A DNA stretch of 64,000 bases, from positions 682,001 through 746,000 of the forward strand of contig NZ_JACHBY010000002.1 in NCBI RefSeq assembly GCF_014200495.1. Reading direction: 5' to 3'. Below the pieces are notes generated by a model. That model saw only the letters and a program-made list of their open reading frames with translations, was not told the origin of the DNA and made no database searches. Both the position numbers and the translations under genes were made by a program. The stretch is from Mucilaginibacter geliditolerans. GTDB lineage: Bacteria; Bacteroidota; Bacteroidia; Sphingobacteriales; Sphingobacteriaceae. Position 1 is the first letter of the stretch, and every line of letters starts with the position of its first letter. Shown here piece after piece: positions 62,176 to 64,000 of this stretch.

Positions 62176-64000
62176 TTATTCCGACCGTAAGCTTTTCACC
62201 GGGTTCATTAATGCCGATTTTATAGATTGAAAGCTTACTGTAAATAGTGCTATAAGTAACGTTGCCAAGCCTGCCAGGGCAAATATCCACCAGTTTATAG
62301 TTGTGGGATAGGCAAAATCCTGCAGCCATTTATTCATGGCCCACCAGGCTATCGGGAACGCGATAACAGAGGCAATAAATACCAGTTTCAAAAAATCCTT
62401 CGATAACATGGCTACCAGGTTTTGTACCGATGCACCTAGTACCTTGCGGATACCTATCTCTTTGGTACGGCGCTCGGCAGTGTACATGGCCAGGCCAAGC
62501 AAACCTAAACAAGCCACTGTAATAGAGAGAAAAGTAAACACGCTGAATACCTTGCCAATAGTTTGATCGGTGCGGTATAAGGCATCAAATTCCTCATCCA
62601 TAAAGCTGTATTCAAACGGGTTATCGGGCATAAATGCTTTCCATTTATTTTGAATACCACTGATAGCTTCATTGTAATTACCCGGTTTTATACGGACAGT
62701 AATAAATGATGAACCTATATAATACGTTTTTGAAGTTGTGTAGAACAGTGCAAAAGGATCAACTGTATTATGTAATGATTCTGTATTAAAATCGGCCACT
62801 ATCCCTACTATCTTAAACCGGGTATTATTACCCCCCGGATAAGTAATACTTTTGCCGATAGGGTTTTTCCAGCCAATCTGTTTAGATGCCGTTTCATTCA
62901 GTATCACCGAAGCCGAATCTGCAAAATCTTTGGAGAAATTCCTGCCACTCAGCATTTTCAATTTCAGTGTTGGCACAAAAGTTTCATCAACGATAAAGGA
63001 AGATAGCGTTATGTTTTTATCGGCAGCGGTTACATTGTCGGGAGTAGCCTCAGGTGTATAATAATCGCTGAATGATTTTTGTGTTGGTAAACTTGTTGAG
63101 ATGGTTGCATTGGCCACACCCGGTAAACGAAGCAGCTCCTGTTTGAAGCTTTCCTCGCCCTTCCCGAGCCTGTCGGCATTGGCTATCATCAGCACATTCT
63201 CTTTATTAAAACCGAGATCTTTGGACTGATTATAACGCAGTTGCTTATAAACCACTATGGTACAAATAATAAGCACTGTTGATACCGTAAACTGGAAAAC
63301 CACCAGCGCATTACGGGTAAAAAAGCCACCAATGGAGTTTTTAAGATCCCCACTGCCCTTTAATACTGCCGCAGGTTTAAACGAGGTAAGGAAAAAAGCC
63401 GGGTAACTGCCCGCCAGCAATGTGGTTATGGCAATTAAAGCTATAATACCACCCCATGTATAAATATTGAAAAATGCAGACAGGCTTAATGATTTTGCCG
63501 ATAACTGGTTAAACGCGGGCAAACACAGCGCAACAACTATAACTGCGATAACCGCAGCCAGCAAGGTGTATAAAAACGCTTCGGCAAGAAACTGGCCAAT
63601 GAGCTGTTTGCGCTCCGAACCCAGTACTTTGCGGATACCCACTTCCTTTGCCCTTTTTGCAGACTGTGCCGTAGCCAGGTTCATGAAATTTACACATGCC
63701 AGCAATATGATAAACAGCGCAATGACCGAAAATATATAAACATACTTAATATCGCCTTGGGTAATGAACCTGCTCCCGATATTTTGCGAGTAAAGATGCA
63801 CATCGGTTAATGGCTGCAGTTCCAGATTATATTTACCACCCTTTTTTATAAACTGATCAAATGGCTGCCCAATACGCCTGAAAGCGCTTGCCGCCTGTAC
63901 CGCTATCATCGGCGGGAATTTAGCCTCAAGATTTTTTATAGTGGCATCATCGTTGGAAACATTATTCCGGAGTTTTACATACGTGCCCATTTGCAGCCAA
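62176..64000 (-). CDS. Large FtsX/MacB-type ABC permease, array member 6 (cut by window)
   Basis: The last 607 or so residues of another double-unit permease; the frame stays open to the window edge, so the N-terminal helix and part of the first periplasmic domain lie outside. Visible are RAKEVGIRKVLGSERKQL with its three helices, the second periplasmic domain, and RTKEIGIRKVLGASVQNLV with the C-terminal helices, ending ALMNPVKSLRSE. Further array members may follow beyond 64000. Confidence 0.92.
   Translation of the reverse strand, partial: WLQMGTYVKLRNNVSNDDATIKNLEAKFPPMIAVQAASAFRRIGQPFDQFIKKGGKYNLELQPLTDVHLYSQNIGSRFITQGDIKYVYIFSVIALFIILLACVNFMNLATAQSAKRAKEVGIRKVLGSERKQLIGQFLAEAFLYTLLAAVIAVIVVALCLPAFNQLSAKSLSLSAFFNIYTWGGIIALIAITTLLAGSYPAFFLTSFKPAAVLKGSGDLKNSIGGFFTRNALVVFQFTVSTVLIICTIVVYKQLRYNQSKDLGFNKENVLMIANADRLGKGEESFKQELLRLPGVANATISTSLPTQKSFSDYYTPEATPDNVTAADKNITLSSFIVDETFVPTLKLKMLSGRNFSKDFADSASVILNETASKQIGWKNPIGKSITYPGGNNTRFKIVGIVADFNTESLHNTVDPFALFYTTSKTYYIGSSFITVRIKPGNYNEAISGIQNKWKAFMPDNPFEYSFMDEEFDALYRTDQTIGKVFSVFTFLSITVACLGLLGLAMYTAERRTKEIGIRKVLGASVQNLVAMLSKDFLKLVFIASVIAFPIAWWAMNKWLQDFAYPTTINWWIFALAGLATLLIALFTVSFQSIKSALMNPVKSLRSE

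Overview
The window looks like chromosome of a Bacteroidota bacterium, most likely family Sphingobacteriaceae (Mucilaginibacter/Pedobacter-like; inference). Reasons: several genes are preceded by the Bacteroidota -7 box TAnnTTTG and lack Shine-Dalgarno sequences. Lineage-typical families are present (DUF4290 next to murA, DUF3667, 800-residue FtsX-type permeases ending in SLRSE). Intergenic gaps are full of dispersed inverted repeats. No rRNA, tRNA or CRISPR array was seen.

Layout. 1-2.7 kb: a divergent secreted TPR protein (cut by the window edge), then six same-strand genes for small secreted peptides. Five encode 47-56 residue precursors ending in a shared motif close to K-[DNE]-L-A-[STN]-[AG]-D. 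The other, 381 residues long, carries 23 near-identical 15-residue copies of the same motif. This is the most unusual locus in the window and I do not recognise it as a described system. 2.8-7.2 kb: an M20 dipeptidase, an IS110-family element with a candidate guide (bridge) RNA region, and a dipeptide epimerase. 7.2-11.8 kb: a 76-bp perfect palindrome, DUF4290 + murA, and a membrane glycosyltransferase. 12-24.6 kb: mostly housekeeping genes (fucosidase, cystathionine beta-synthase, AMP nucleosidase, esterase, citrate synthase, MacB-like permease, queA, ispD, corrinoid adenosyltransferase, GH19 chitinase) with several small genes. 24.7-41.5 kb: an orphan permease, gpmA, acetate transporter, OmpA protein, OsmC, recQ, manC, rlmB, dnaB, chrA and hypotheticals. 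41.6-46.9 kb: a collapsed etfB/etfA remnant, bifunctional nuclease, nucleoside symporter, DUF3667, GH53 galactanase and a beta-barrel protein. 47.1-64 kb: one transcription unit on the minus strand with at least six consecutive large FtsX-type permeases, then one ABC ATPase and one TolC-type outer-membrane protein.

How the parts work together. The peptide cluster has a signal peptide on every member, a common C-terminal core, a multi-copy version of that core, and a divergent TPR protein beside it. That suggests a secreted-peptide system (signal, bacteriocin-like or modified peptide); the function is inference. The dipeptidase and dipeptide epimerase fit peptide and murein-peptide catabolism. 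The permease-ATPase-TolC cluster fits a multi-permease MacB/Lol-like export or envelope-stress machine, although no periplasmic adaptor gene lies in the window. Intergenic regions carry at least four kinds of dispersed inverted repeat, including an odd class made of short repeated words whose word differs from locus to locus.
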